NCBI GenBank assembly: GCA_026129545.1
Contig: JAHCHX010000006.1
Span: 62,001-126,000, forward strand
DNA length: 64,000 nucleotides
From: Saprospiraceae bacterium
GTDB lineage: Bacteria > Bacteroidota > Bacteroidia > Chitinophagales > Saprospiraceae
Direction: 5' to 3'
The notes beneath the pieces were generated by a model. That model ran no database searches and was not told the origin of the DNA. It saw only the letters and a list, made by a program, of their open reading frames with translations. This document shows positions 1-9,954 of this stretch, in pieces; the stretch's first letter is position 1, and the number at the start of each line of letters is the position of its first letter. The position numbers and the translations under genes are program-made.

Positions 1-416
1 TCCGCGACACGATGGACTTGGTGTTCATCTTCTTGTCGCTCGCGCTCGGCATGGCCTGTGGGGTAGGGCTAAGCGCGGTAGCCATTTCGGGTACTTTGAT
101 GGCAGGTTTGGTGGTGATTGCGCTCACGTTCACGCATTTTGGCGCGCCCCGCCGGAGACATTTTTTATTGCAAATCATTCACCACTCGTCCGAGCAAAAT
201 GACCTTTCGCAACCCCTCGCCCGTTTTTGCCGAAGTCTGAAATTGGTCAGTTTGAAAAACATCGGACTCGAAGACCTCACAGAGAGCAACTACCACATCA
301 CGCTCCGCGATGCGCGAAAAACAGAGGAGATGGTACGCGCTCTCCGCCAGACTCCCGGCGTGCAGCAGGTCAATGTCTTTTTTGACGAGGACGATTACAA
401 TCCGCCCACGATGTGA
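1..416 (+). CDS. DUF4956-like membrane protein, C-terminal part (5' truncated)
   Basis: The reading frame is open to the left edge, so only the C-terminal part is present. The visible start holds two hydrophobic segments rich in Gly and Ala (MACGVGLSAVAISGT is typical), followed by a soluble tail ending in a small alpha/beta domain (DARKTEEMVRALRQTPGVQQVNVFF). This arrangement fits the DUF4956 family, whose members have about four membrane helices and a cytosolic tail and often sit next to VTC-type polyphosphate polymerase or CotH genes. Those neighbours would lie outside the window. The gene converges on the permease that follows. The family call is moderate and no function is claimed. Confidence 0.6.
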   Translation, partial: RDTMDLVFIFLSLALGMACGVGLSAVAISGTLMAGLVVIALTFTHFGAPRRRHFLLQIIHHSSEQNDLSQPLARFCRSLKLVSLKNIGLEDLTESNYHITLRDARKTEEMVRALRQTPGVQQVNVFFDEDDYNPPTM

Positions 417-473
417 GGCTGGTTGCGGGCGCGTGTCGGTGAGAGGAGATCAACAAAGGCAGAAAAACCATCC

Positions 474-2909
474 TCACTCGCTGCGCAGCGATTCCACGGG
501 GTTGACCAGTGCCGCCCGCAACGCTTGAAAACTGATGGCCACCATCGCCACCATCAGCGCCAAAACGCCCGTGATGGCAAACAAGCCCCACCCGATGCTC
601 ACCCGAAACGCAAAATCCTGCAGCCAGCTGCTCATGCCCCACCAAGCTACTGGCGCGGCCACGACAAAAGCGACCAGCACCAAGAGCAAAAAGTCGCGGC
701 TCAGCAGCCCTACCACCGAACCGACCGACGCGCCCAGCACCTTGCGAATGCCGATTTCCTTGGTCTTTTGCACGGCTATCAGCGAGGCCAGCCCAAACAA
801 GCCCAAACAAGAGATGAAAATCGCCAGCACCGCGAAGCCCTTGCACGTCAAGGAAAAACGTTGCTCACTGCGATAAAAATCGGCTATGGACTCGTCCAGA
901 AAGGCTCCGTCGTACACTTGTTCGGGGAAGGTCTCATCGAACGTTTTTTGGATGGCGGCGACGGTGGCAGTCATGTTTTCGGGGCGGATTTTTGCCCCCG
1001 CCACGTTGTAGAATTCCTTGCGGGTAAGCATCACGATGGGTTCCAGCGTTTGGTGCAGCGAGTGCGAATTGAAATCTTTCACCACACCCACCACCTCCAG
1101 CCACTTGCTTCCGCCGAGGCGGAGTTCCTTGCCCAACACCTCGTTGGCATCCTGTATGCCGAGTTTTCGCAGCAGGGTCTGATTGACCACCACTTCCCGC
1201 ATGGTGTCGCTGGGCTGAAGAATGCGCCCGGTTTCCAGTTGCAGGCTATAAGTCTTGAAATAGTCGGGGTCGCAGTATTTTATCGAAGTGTTGAACAGCG
1301 CGTCGTCCGCGCCTCGCCCCAAGGCGAAATTGCTTTGCCAATAGTTGCTGGAAGCGGGCGGGTCGTTGCCGAGGCTCACCGACTCCACGCCGGGCAGTTG
1401 CAGCAGTTTTTGTTTGAAAGTCTCAAAACGCGGTCTGCTGATGGAGTCGTTGTCCACTTGGACGGTATAGACCAAGTCCGGCTGGAAGCCCAAATCCATC
1501 TTGCGGATGTAGTCCAATTGGCTAATGGTGACGAGCGTGCCGATAATCAATGCCTGTGCGATGGCGAACTGCAATACGACCAATGATTTGCGGAGGGAGC
1601 CGCCACCAGCTCCACTGGGATTGGTGTTGTTTTTCAGGGCTTTGATGGGGTTGAAGCCAGCCAACACCAATGCGGGATAAAATCCAGAGCAAAAACTCAC
1701 CACGACCAACACTACCGCAAGGAAAGCCCAGACCGCCAGATTGGAAAAGAACGGCTGCGAGGACGGCACTTCCGAAATATGCTTCAGCATCGGCACCGAC
1801 AAGGATGCCAACACCGCTCCCAACGCCACCGCGATGAACACAATCAGCGTGGTCTCGCCCATGAACTGCCGCACTAATTGGCTGTGATTGCCGCCGAGTG
1901 TTTTGCGCACACCCACCTCTCTCGCCCGTCGCGCAGCTAAGGCCGTTGCCAAATTGATAAAATTGAAACAGGCCATGACGAGAATCAGCACCCCCACCAG
2001 CGACAGCACCCATAGGCGGCTTTTGCTGATGACATGGCTGCCGTTGATGCCAAAACGGTCGTCGTAGTGCAGGTCGGCGAGCCGTTGCAGCCGATGCTTC
2101 TTGCTAAAATTGGGGTTCTCCTTTTTGTACTCTGCTTGACCGACGGTGGCCAACACTTCGCCAGCTGCCGCCAACTGCCCTGCGTCGTGCAGCAAGGCGA
2201 AGACTTGGTCGTTGCTGCTGGTGCTGCCCCAATCATTGCCGTAGAAGTACCTGTTCGTGTTCTTTTTCAGGGTTTCGTACGATGCCATCAAATGGAAGGG
2301 GAAGTTGGTGTTGTCGGGCGCGTTGGCCACCACGCCCTTCACCGTGAGCAGCACGGCGTTGTCCATGAGGAGTGTTTTGCCGAGTGCGGCCTGCCAAGTG
2401 TCGAAGCATTTTTCCGCCATTTTCTGCGTCAGCACCACATAGCCGGGCTCGTCGAGCGCCGTTTCGGGGTCGCCAGCCAACCACTGCCAATCAAAAATTT
2501 TGAAAAAAGCAGGCTCCGCGAAAATGCCCAATTCGTGTTGGTCGTCCGTGTTGAATTTGCGGGTGGTCGTGCCGCCCGTTGCATCCGGCACGGTGATGGT
2601 GGGCCAGATTTCCTTGATGCGTGCATATTGCTCGAATTGTGGCACCGTGGTTTGGATGGCATCCATAGCCGGGATGGGGATGCCCGTCGTGTAGCCAGTG
2701 CCTTCGGTGGGGCTGTGCACTTCCGTCACCACGCGCACGATGCGGTCGTAGTGACGGAAGTGTTTGTTGAAACTCAGCTCGTAGTGTACGATGCGAAAAA
2801 TGAGCAGACACGCGGCGATGCCTACGGCCAGACCGAGAATATTGATGGCCGAGTAGAGCCGGTTGTTGGAAAGGTTGCGAAGGGCAAGTTTTAGATAGGT
2901 CGAAAGCAT
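474..2909 (-). CDS. ABC transporter permease, MacB/FtsX type (811 aa)
   Basis: Inner-membrane permease of the eight-helix Bacteroidota type: a MacB-like periplasmic core plus FtsX domain, present twice. A membrane segment (LYSAINILGLAVGIAACLLIF) lies near residues 20-40. Central helices are followed by REVGVRKTLGG, and the C-terminal helices by KEIGIRKVLGA, the paired motifs of duplicated FtsX domains. I start at the ATG at 2909 (MLSTYLKLALRNL) because the 25 upstream codons are not conserved-looking and the family begins this way. Such proteins usually work with a separate ATPase, in efflux or antimicrobial-peptide response. No ATPase is adjacent, so the substrate is unknown. Confidence 0.9.
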   Translation of the reverse strand: MLSTYLKLALRNLSNNRLYSAINILGLAVGIAACLLIFRIVHYELSFNKHFRHYDRIVRVVTEVHSPTEGTGYTTGIPIPAMDAIQTTVPQFEQYARIKEIWPTITVPDATGGTTTRKFNTDDQHELGIFAEPAFFKIFDWQWLAGDPETALDEPGYVVLTQKMAEKCFDTWQAALGKTLLMDNAVLLTVKGVVANAPDNTNFPFHLMASYETLKKNTNRYFYGNDWGSTSSNDQVFALLHDAGQLAAAGEVLATVGQAEYKKENPNFSKKHRLQRLADLHYDDRFGINGSHVISKSRLWVLSLVGVLILVMACFNFINLATALAARRAREVGVRKTLGGNHSQLVRQFMGETTLIVFIAVALGAVLASLSVPMLKHISEVPSSQPFFSNLAVWAFLAVVLVVVSFCSGFYPALVLAGFNPIKALKNNTNPSGAGGGSLRKSLVVLQFAIAQALIIGTLVTISQLDYIRKMDLGFQPDLVYTVQVDNDSISRPRFETFKQKLLQLPGVESVSLGNDPPASSNYWQSNFALGRGADDALFNTSIKYCDPDYFKTYSLQLETGRILQPSDTMREVVVNQTLLRKLGIQDANEVLGKELRLGGSKWLEVVGVVKDFNSHSLHQTLEPIVMLTRKEFYNVAGAKIRPENMTATVAAIQKTFDETFPEQVYDGAFLDESIADFYRSEQRFSLTCKGFAVLAIFISCLGLFGLASLIAVQKTKEIGIRKVLGASVGSVVGLLSRDFLLLVLVAFVVAAPVAWWGMSSWLQDFAFRVSIGWGLFAITGVLALMVAMVAISFQALRAALVNPVESLRSE

Positions 2910-3393
2910 ATTATGCTTAGGTTTTTGTCTTTGGAAAAATGTCAAACACCCAATCCCTGTGCCGCTATCCCAATTTATTGACAATCAGAACTTAGCACAG
3001 CATTTGGCCAAAATAAAAATGCCCGAAACCGAACAAGAGCGTTCGATTTCGGACATTGGGGGTGTGTGCTCTTCATATCGCGCGCGGGTCTTGCGCTCCC
3101 GCGCATTCAAAACACCAAGCAGGGCGAAAAAGGCCAAACGTTAATACCCAAAAAACACGCCCACAATAAAAAGAAGATGCGTACTTTTAGAGCATCGTAA
3201 TTTTTAATCCCTCGTCAAGGCAAATTCCTCACTCAATATCTTTCACCAAGTTCAATCTTTCCGATTTATGAAAAACACAGCTTGTCCCCCCAACATCAGA
3301 TTTCCCAACTGGCACTTACCTGCTTAGGGCGACCTCCGGCGCTAAAACCCAAGTGAAAAAAGTAACCATTGCTCACTAAACTCCCTTAAAGCC
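2910..3393. other. Intergenic region between divergent genes
   Basis: About 480 bases separate the permease start from the small lipoprotein gene. The only open frame is a 61-codon one without family features. The sequence is AT-richer than the flanks and probably holds the promoters of both divergent genes. I see no clear TAnnTTTG element and no repeat. Confidence 0.4.
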
Positions 3394-3927
3394 ATGTCGT
3401 ACACAAAAGTTTATGCTACTTTTCTCGCCATTACCCTTGCATTACTTTCTTGTGATAAAGAGGGAGAAAGTCGGTACTGGGGCGAAATATCGGCTTTAAA
3501 AAACAGCAGCAATTGGAGTGGAAAGATCAAAGCACCTGAGAGCAATTTTGCGGAATCAAAAATTGAAATCATCGTTGACGTATTTGATGAACAAGGCATA
3601 TGGCTCGAGACCCTTGGCTTTTACAAAGTTCCAACTGAAATTGGAATATACAAGTTGACTCTTACGAGCAATCAACCACCCGATGATTCATTGGTTGGGG
3701 CTTTGTACGCGAACGGCTACGACGACCAGCTTTACGATTTCTACAAGATTGCCGATAACGACTCAACCAGCTATTTGGAGATAACCGACTACAATGAGAA
3801 CACGACGGAAATCAAAGGGAAATTCAACATGATTCTCTGGCGACGCAAGGACTTACCGGGCGCTTGGAACGCCCCCGACAGCATCGTTTTTTCAAACGGC
3901 GTTTTTCACACGCGCATCAAAGACTGA
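3394..3927 (+). CDS. Small secreted lipoprotein, unknown function
   Basis: A 177-residue protein with a lipoprotein signal peptide: a hydrophobic N-terminus ending in LALLSC, so Cys20 would be the lipidated residue. The remainder is hydrophilic and rich in beta-strand-forming residues, with many Asp, Asn and Tyr. I do not recognise a family. The gene stands alone, convergent with the SusD gene, and a MITE-like repeat lies between the two stops. A single-copy OM or periplasmic lipoprotein is the most that can be said. Confidence 0.7.
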   Translation: MSYTKVYATFLAITLALLSCDKEGESRYWGEISALKNSSNWSGKIKAPESNFAESKIEIIVDVFDEQGIWLETLGFYKVPTEIGIYKLTLTSNQPPDDSLVGALYANGYDDQLYDFYKIADNDSTSYLEITDYNENTTEIKGKFNMILWRRKDLPGAWNAPDSIVFSNGVFHTRIKD

Positions 3928-4003
3928 AGTCGAAACCGAGGCAACCAATGAGCGGCTGAGGAGTATCTCTCGGGCCGTTTTTGTTCGCTCGCGTATCTTT
4001 AGA

Positions 4004-4159
4004 CTTGTTGCGGTGGAGGCCTTTGGCGAAGGGAAAGCTCTTTTTCCGACTGGCTTCGTCAAATTTTTCGCCGAATATGCCTGATTTCGACTGCAAAATT
4101 TGCCTTGCCAGTCGAAAAAATGACAATCCCCTTCACTCAAAGCCCTCCACCGCAACAAG
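4004..4159. repeat. MITE-like inverted repeat element, copy 1 (156 bp)
   Basis: A 156-bp element bounded by CTTGTTGCGGTGGAGG on the left and its complement CCTCCACCGCAACAAG on the right. The inverted similarity continues inward for roughly 30 bp, and a second inner pair (CGACTGGC / GCCAGTCG) lets most of the element fold into one hairpin. A second copy at 60279-60434 has the same length and differs at about six positions. It lies 6 bp beyond the SusD stop codon. No target-site duplication is evident. It encodes no transposase, so it is presumably mobilised in trans, or is a REP-like element. Confidence 0.85.
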
Positions 4160-4165
4160 CCTATT

Positions 4166-5557
4166 TTACAGCGCCCACCACATTTTATTGCCAAAAAGCC
4201 CGGTGTTGTCAATGTTTTGGGCTTGGATGGCGCTTTCAAGGTTGGCTTTGTTGTTGCCCGTTTCGCTGACAGGATAGCCAAAGCGACGTGGCACGCCTTT
4301 GCCGGGGTGGATGCTGCCCGGCACCTCTACGACGGTGGAGGGGAAGCCGGTGCGGCGGAATTCTGAATACGCCTCACAGCCATTCCCAAACAGCGCAATC
4401 CATTTTTGGGTGATGACCGCGGGTAGTGGGTCTGTGTCATATTGGGCACCCGCTGCATTAAGAAAATCGGAATCGGCGGTGATGCCATGCTGCGCACAGG
4501 AGGCAGCGATGGCATCCAAGTAGGCCTGCTTGTCATTTTTGGCCTCTGCGATGATGAACAGGACTTCCGAGTAGGTCATCAGCCAAGATGGTGCTGCCGG
4601 GTTGTCGCGGAAGGCTTTCCCGATTGAGGACACTGCCGAGAATGGATTGGGCTCGACGGTGCCATTGGGTTGCCCGACATAAATGCCAGCGTTGTTGACT
4701 TCTGCATATACTGGCAGGCGCGGGTCGGTCGCCATTAGGTCAACGAGTGTTTTTGACACGGCGTGGTCGTTGCGGCCATCGTTGTACTTGTTCGAGTATA
4801 TGGGGTTTGAGTTGACGGTGGCATCTGGGTAGGTGATGCGGGCGTTTTCGCTGTTGCTGGCAATCAAGTCGGCGGGGTTGTTGAGCAGTGCTTGCAGCTC
4901 GGTGGCGAAGGCAGCGTTTTTGTGCTTGGCGCGGTTAAGCAGGCGTGCGCGAAGGGAGTTGGCGAATTTTTTCCATTTTCCCGTGTCGCCCCCGTATATG
5001 ATGTCGCCCACTCCGAGTGCATCAGATTGGCCGAACATATTGGCAGCCGTTTTCAGATCCGCTACCAAGCCAGCGTAGATGTCGGCTTGTGTGTCGTACT
5101 TGGGCTTCACGGCTCTTTCCAAATTGAGTGCCTCCGTGTAGGGCACGTTGCCCCACATGTCGGTGATAATGGAAAAGTAGTAGCACTTCATCGTCAGTGC
5201 TGCCGCGTACATATTGCTCGGGTTGGGCGCTCTGTCGAGAATGGCTTGCAAGTCGGCGAGCGGGCCTGTGTACAGCCCTTGCCAGTGAGCATCGAAAGCA
5301 TCAGGCCGGAAATCGTAGTAGTCCTCGTCAATGTACTGGATTTTGGCGTAATGCTGTGCCCATAGCCCGGCGTAGGTCATGTTCATACTGGCACCGTGCG
5401 TGCGGCGCACGCCTTGCGAGATGCCCGAAATCAGGACATTGGTGAGGGGCACGTTTTCAGGGAGGTTTGGGTTGGTATTGATGGCATCAAAGTCTTTGTC
5501 GCAGCCGCTGGAAAGCACGATGACTGCGAGCATCAACCAGATTTTTATATTTTTCAT
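4166..5557 (-). CDS. SusD/RagB-family outer-membrane lipoprotein
   Basis: 463-residue surface lipoprotein that would cap the SusC-type barrel encoded directly upstream and capture its substrate. The signal peptide ends in VLSSGC, with Cys19 lipidated. The body matches SusD-like group 2 proteins: the DKDFDAINTNPN start, the MTYAGLWAQHYAKIQY segment, WGNVPYTEAL around residue 135, and a C-terminal EVLFIIAEAK followed by the final helical part. The 38-bp gap to susC indicates co-transcription. No glycoside hydrolase or peptidase gene is adjacent, so the substrate cannot be inferred. Confidence 0.93.
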   Translation of the reverse strand: MKNIKIWLMLAVIVLSSGCDKDFDAINTNPNLPENVPLTNVLISGISQGVRRTHGASMNMTYAGLWAQHYAKIQYIDEDYYDFRPDAFDAHWQGLYTGPLADLQAILDRAPNPSNMYAAALTMKCYYFSIITDMWGNVPYTEALNLERAVKPKYDTQADIYAGLVADLKTAANMFGQSDALGVGDIIYGGDTGKWKKFANSLRARLLNRAKHKNAAFATELQALLNNPADLIASNSENARITYPDATVNSNPIYSNKYNDGRNDHAVSKTLVDLMATDPRLPVYAEVNNAGIYVGQPNGTVEPNPFSAVSSIGKAFRDNPAAPSWLMTYSEVLFIIAEAKNDKQAYLDAIAASCAQHGITADSDFLNAAGAQYDTDPLPAVITQKWIALFGNGCEAYSEFRRTGFPSTVVEVPGSIHPGKGVPRRFGYPVSETGNNKANLESAIQAQNIDNTGLFGNKMWWAL

Positions 5558-5595
5558 GTCGTGTGAATTTTTTTGTGAAAAAAGGAGGTGGGGTT

Positions 5596-8500
5596 TTAGA
5601 AGTTGGCGTTGATGGTCAGGCCGTAAGTCCGCGCCGACGGCAGCTGTCCGAACTCGATGCCTTGCATAGCCGTGCTGTTGTCGAACGCTGTTTCGGGGTC
5701 AATGTGCGGCACGTTGGACTTGAGCAATGCGAGGTTGCGACCATAAGCGGCTATCCTTAGCCCACCGATGAAGGTGTTTTGGAACCAGGCTTTCGGCAGG
5801 TCGTAGGCCAGCGTCAGTTCGCGGAGTTTGATGAACGAGGCATCAAACACGCCGCGGTCGTGGCGGAAGCTGTAGAAGTCTGCGTTCCATTGCTCGGCGC
5901 TTTGCAGTTTTTCGTTGGGCTTGAACGTGCCGTCGCCGTTGTCCACCACACCGCCGAAGTTGTATCCGTTCTTGATTTCATCCAAGGTGTTGCGTCCTTC
6001 GAGCGATTCTTCCAGCACGCCTGCGTAGCGCCCAAAGATGTAGGTCACGGAGAATAGGTCGGAGCCTTGGCGCATATCTATCAAGCCGCTCAGCGTGAGG
6101 CCTTTCCAAGTAAATGAGTTGCGGATGCCGCCTACCCAATCGGGTGTGATGGTGCCCAGCACGAAGTTGGTGTTGTTGCCGTTGGCATCCACGTCGAGCA
6201 TTGGTCTGCCAGTATTGGGGTTCACGATGAGCTGACCGTCGGGAGCACGTTTCACGCGACGGCCCACCAGCACGCCGTAAGGCTCGCCTTCACGGGCCAC
6301 GAGTCGAAGCCCCCAGTTGGTGTTGAGTGTGATTTCGTCCACTCGTTCTCCATCCACTTCGAGGTCTTTGACCAATGAGGTGTTTTTCGCCCAGTTGATG
6401 TCAATGTCCCAAGTAAAGTTTCTGCTTTTGATGGGAGTGATGCCAAATTGCACTTCCACACCTTTATTGTTAATGGTGCCTGCATTGGTGACACGGCTGG
6501 AGAAACCGGTGGTCGAGGATGCGTTCAAACCAATAATTTGGTTGATGTTGTCCGTGTTGTAGTATGTCACATCCAAGCGCAGGCGGTTTTTGAAGGCTGC
6601 CAATTCCAAACCGGCCTCTATTGACCTTGCTTTTTCGGGCTTTAAGTTGTTGTTGGGCAAAGAATTGGGCACGGTGTAGGATGGCACCCCGCCCCAGGGT
6701 GCATTGGGAGCGAACGTCGGCAACAGTCGGTAAGGGTCGGTGTCTTTGCCCGCTTCGGCAAAGCCCCCGCGCAGTTTCAGGTAATTGATGCCGGGTATGC
6801 GCAGTTTTTCCGACAATACAAGGCTAAGGTTGGTGGAAGGGTAGAAATAGCTGCGGTTGGCGGCGGGCAGTGTGGACGACCAGTCGTTTCGACCTGCCAC
6901 ATCAAGGTAGATGAAGTTGAAGAAGCCGAAAGAGATGTTGCCCAATAGTGAATTGACGCGGAGGCGTTCGAGGCGCTGGCTCACGTTCACGTCGCCGTCG
7001 GCGTTGGAGAAGTTGAACAGGCCCGGCACCACCAGTGCGTTGGCAGTGGTGGTGTTGGAGCTAAATCGCCCTTCGCGGCGCACGGCGCCCACCGTCGCGG
7101 TGATGGAGAAGGCATCGGAGAAATACTTGTCTGCGGTGAGCAGGAAGTCGGTATTGGTCTCCTGAAACACATAGTTGAGTGTCTGGAAATACCCGTTCGG
7201 GTAGTCGGTGGTTTCCTTTTCGTAGCGGATTTCCCGATTGTCATTATAGTAGTCCGTGCCTACACGGCCCATTGCTTTGAGCCAGGGGAGTATCTGGTAG
7301 TTCAACGCGATGAAGCCGTTGGTGCGGTCGCGGCGCTGCGGTTTGGTGTTGTTGTAGAGTGTGAAATAGGGGTTGTTCTGATAGTTGTGGTTCCAGTTCA
7401 CGACTCTACCAAACTCGTCGCGGTTGTTGTAGTTGGCACGGAGATAGTCCCAGTCCACCTGCCGACCCACCCAGATGGTTTGTTGCAGGACGTTGTCGCC
7501 GGCGTATCCGATGCCCGGACGGTTGTCGGAGCGGAGCGCCGTGTAGGTGGCGTTGCCGTCGAGAGAGATTTTCTCGTTGAGTTGCATCCCAAACCCGAGG
7601 TTGAAGATGTTGCGCTTCAAATCTGTGTTGGGCACCATGCCTTTTTGGTCGAAATTGGTAAACGAAAAACGCCCGTGCGATTTGTCGCCAGCGGCGGTGA
7701 TGGCGACGCTGTTCGTGAATGCGATGCCTGTCTCGAAGATGTTCCGCACGTTGTCGGGCCGGGCGACCCAAGGCTGTTGTTTCCCGGTGAATTGGTCGAA
7801 GAACTGCCCTTCGCCCGGTTCGTCCACCAATCCGTTGCCGTCGTTGTCAACGCCGTCGTTTTGGCTGATGTTGGGGTCGAACGATGGCCCCCAGCTTTCG
7901 TCGAAACCATCGTACAGGCCGTTGCCGGTGCCATCCACATAGCTAAATTGTAGCCCAAGGCCTTGTCCGAATTTGTTCTGATACTTGGGCAGACGGAATG
8001 GGTTGGAGAAACCAATGTCGCCTGTGTAAGAAACACCCAAGCCCTTTTTGGCCGTTTTGCCTGTCTTGGTGGTTATCATCACCACACCATTGGCACCACG
8101 CGCGCCGTAAAGTGCCGCTGCGTTCGGGCCTTTCAGCACTGAGATGCTCTCGATGTCGTCGGGATTGATGTCCTGAATGGCGTTGCCGAAGTCAACCCCG
8201 CCGTACTGCGAGTTGCCTGAGCTCGGGCTGCGGTTGTCCATCGGAATGCCGTTCACCACAAACAAGGGTTGGTTGTCATTGCCGATAGAGGTGTTGCCAC
8301 GAATCACGATACGCGAGGAGGAACCCACGTTGCCCGATGAGCTAATAACGTTGACACCAGCGATTTTGCCGGAAAGAGAGTTCACAAGGTTGGGGTCACG
8401 GGCTTGGAGGAGTTGGTCGCCTTCCAATTGTTGCACGGAATAAGCCAGCGATTTTTTTTCGCGGGTCACGCCCAATGCCGTGACGACGGTTTCTTCCAGT

Positions 8501-8793
8501 GCAAGTCCTGAAATCATCAGCACATCCACCACATTGGAGGTCCCGAGGGGCACCTCCTGAGCGTTGTAGCCTGTGTAGGTGAAAACAAGGGTGGTGGTTT
8601 CGTTCGGAACGTTGATGGCAAAACGCCCGGAACCATCCGTCAGAGTGCCGACTGGGGCATCTTTGGCGCGAACAGTGGCGCCGATGAGTGGTTCGCCATC
8701 ATCGCCGGTGACGGTGCCAGTGATGGCGCGCTGTGCAAGTGTCATGGTGACAGCTGCGAGCACCAACCATAAGGTTGTGAGTAGTCGCTTCAT
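5596..8793 (-). CDS. SusC/RagA-family TonB-linked outer-membrane transporter
   Basis: 1065-residue TonB-dependent transporter. Signal peptide residues 1-20 (ending TLA-Q), a carboxypeptidase-regulatory-like beta domain at about 22-100 (ITGTVTGDDGEPLIGATV), a plug at about 105-235 with PLFVVNGIPMD, and ISVLKGPNAAALYGARGANGVVMITTKTGK ending the plug. The C-terminal 22-strand barrel ends in an aromatic-rich strand, as the family requires. An Asp-rich, Ca-binding-like loop (DNDGNGLVDEPG) lies near residue 315. It is first in an operon with the SusD gene. The region before the start has TATCTTTA at 8849-8856, one mismatch from the -7 consensus. Confidence 0.95.
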   Translation of the reverse strand: MKRLLTTLWLVLAAVTMTLAQRAITGTVTGDDGEPLIGATVRAKDAPVGTLTDGSGRFAINVPNETTTLVFTYTGYNAQEVPLGTSNVVDVLMISGLALEETVVTALGVTREKKSLAYSVQQLEGDQLLQARDPNLVNSLSGKIAGVNVISSSGNVGSSSRIVIRGNTSIGNDNQPLFVVNGIPMDNRSPSSGNSQYGGVDFGNAIQDINPDDIESISVLKGPNAAALYGARGANGVVMITTKTGKTAKKGLGVSYTGDIGFSNPFRLPKYQNKFGQGLGLQFSYVDGTGNGLYDGFDESWGPSFDPNISQNDGVDNDGNGLVDEPGEGQFFDQFTGKQQPWVARPDNVRNIFETGIAFTNSVAITAAGDKSHGRFSFTNFDQKGMVPNTDLKRNIFNLGFGMQLNEKISLDGNATYTALRSDNRPGIGYAGDNVLQQTIWVGRQVDWDYLRANYNNRDEFGRVVNWNHNYQNNPYFTLYNNTKPQRRDRTNGFIALNYQILPWLKAMGRVGTDYYNDNREIRYEKETTDYPNGYFQTLNYVFQETNTDFLLTADKYFSDAFSITATVGAVRREGRFSSNTTTANALVVPGLFNFSNADGDVNVSQRLERLRVNSLLGNISFGFFNFIYLDVAGRNDWSSTLPAANRSYFYPSTNLSLVLSEKLRIPGINYLKLRGGFAEAGKDTDPYRLLPTFAPNAPWGGVPSYTVPNSLPNNNLKPEKARSIEAGLELAAFKNRLRLDVTYYNTDNINQIIGLNASSTTGFSSRVTNAGTINNKGVEVQFGITPIKSRNFTWDIDINWAKNTSLVKDLEVDGERVDEITLNTNWGLRLVAREGEPYGVLVGRRVKRAPDGQLIVNPNTGRPMLDVDANGNNTNFVLGTITPDWVGGIRNSFTWKGLTLSGLIDMRQGSDLFSVTYIFGRYAGVLEESLEGRNTLDEIKNGYNFGGVVDNGDGTFKPNEKLQSAEQWNADFYSFRHDRGVFDASFIKLRELTLAYDLPKAWFQNTFIGGLRIAAYGRNLALLKSNVPHIDPETAFDNSTAMQGIEFGQLPSARTYGLTINANF

Positions 8794-9076
8794 ACAAAAA
8801 GTGAGATTTGGTGAGAAAATGTGAAAATCCAGATTAAAAATGACGAGGTAAAGATAGATGGCCGATTGATTGGTAGTGATTTTGAGGCAATAAAAATTTT
8901 ACACAAACTTAATATCTATGTATTTTTTGTTTGAAATCAGCACCTATACCAAAAGTATCACCCGCTTAATCATAACATTTTGCGCACGAGAGGTGCTTAT
9001 CGGAAGCTGAATTGGGTTTGTCCGAAAAAAACAGGAGCGAAACAGCAGCTTCCGTTTTTCCGGGAAAGTTTTGAAC

Positions 9077-9706
9077 ATGAAAATACTGAACTTGCTCGTC
9101 AACTTCATCGAACGCCTCAAACGGTTTCGTGTCGTCCAACTTTTCACCATCTATCTGCGCTATTTGATTGGCAGCGCGTTTGTGTTTGCTTCCGTGCCGA
9201 AGATATTGGGCGAACGGTTCACCCTCATCCCGGTCAGCAATCCGGTGGGTTACTATTTCGAGGTGATGTACCAAACGGGGTTTTACTGGAATTTTCTCGG
9301 CTGGGGCCAAATGGTGGCTGCCTTGCTGCTCATGACGCAGCGGTTCGCGGCATTGGGCGCGATGTTGTTTTATCCCATCATCATCAATGTGTGGCTCGTC
9401 ACTTGGTCGGTAGGCTTCAAAGGCACGCCAGTGGTGACATTCTTGATGTTTCTGGCAACTACTTACTTGTTAGTGTGGGAATATCGAAGGCTTGTCCCGT
9501 GGTCGCCACGCGAGAGCCAACTTCATGTGCCACCATCGGATTTTGATGACTCCCTTATGCGCAAACAGGTTTGGGTCTGGCTTGGCGTGTTCCTTGTTGT
9601 CTGTGTTTTGGCGATTCCTACCGACCCTCAACGAGCCGTGTGGTATATCGTCGCAGGTTTTTTTATCGCATTGGGGTTGTTGCACTACCAATTATTCAGA
9701 AAGTAA
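9077..9706 (+). CDS. DoxX-like integral membrane protein
   Basis: 209-residue protein with about five membrane segments. The pattern LIGSAFVFASVPKILGERF near residue 33 resembles DoxX/DoxD-type proteins, and the PVGYYFEVMYQTGFYWNFLGWGQ segment matches uncharacterised Bacteroidota relatives. I use the ATG at 9077 rather than the TTG two codons upstream. It may take part in membrane redox processes, as inferred for DoxX proteins, but this is unproven. It converges on a small membrane protein, and a strong hairpin separates the two. Confidence 0.65.
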   Translation: MKILNLLVNFIERLKRFRVVQLFTIYLRYLIGSAFVFASVPKILGERFTLIPVSNPVGYYFEVMYQTGFYWNFLGWGQMVAALLLMTQRFAALGAMLFYPIIINVWLVTWSVGFKGTPVVTFLMFLATTYLLVWEYRRLVPWSPRESQLHVPPSDFDDSLMRKQVWVWLGVFLVVCVLAIPTDPQRAVWYIVAGFFIALGLLHYQLFRK

Positions 9707-9847
9707 GGAACGTGTGGGAAATAGCTCATGCGAATGAGGGGTTGAGGCAAATCGCCGAAAACGTGTGCTATTCAGGCGGTGTTTTGAAATCAGCACTGAA
9801 TAAATGTCTAAGAAGCTGTTTTAAAACTCCATTGAGTGAGTAGGTGT

Positions 9848-9902
9848 GGCATGACCGCTTTGGGAGCAATAATAAAGTATAATTCCCATGAGCGGTCATG
9901 CC
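9848..9902. terminator. Hairpin between convergent genes
   Basis: A 12-bp perfect stem (GGCATGACCGCT / AGCGGTCATGCC) extended by TGGGA / TCCCA encloses an AT-rich loop of about 18 bases. It sits between two converging genes and would act in either orientation. There is no U-tract, so it may be a bidirectional terminator or a REP-like palindrome. Confidence 0.5.
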
Positions 9903-9954
9903 AAGCTTATTCAACGCTGGGTCTCGGATGGTTTTAATACAGGTTCTAAGTATC

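Noticed and set aside
423..1586. 387-codon open frame antisense to the FtsX permease
   Set aside because: The permease frame has clear helices and motifs. The antisense product is His/Gln/Arg-rich and has no domain.
4004..4159. Target-site duplication flanking the MITE-like copies
   Set aside because: Flanks of neither copy show a convincing direct repeat, so no duplication is claimed.
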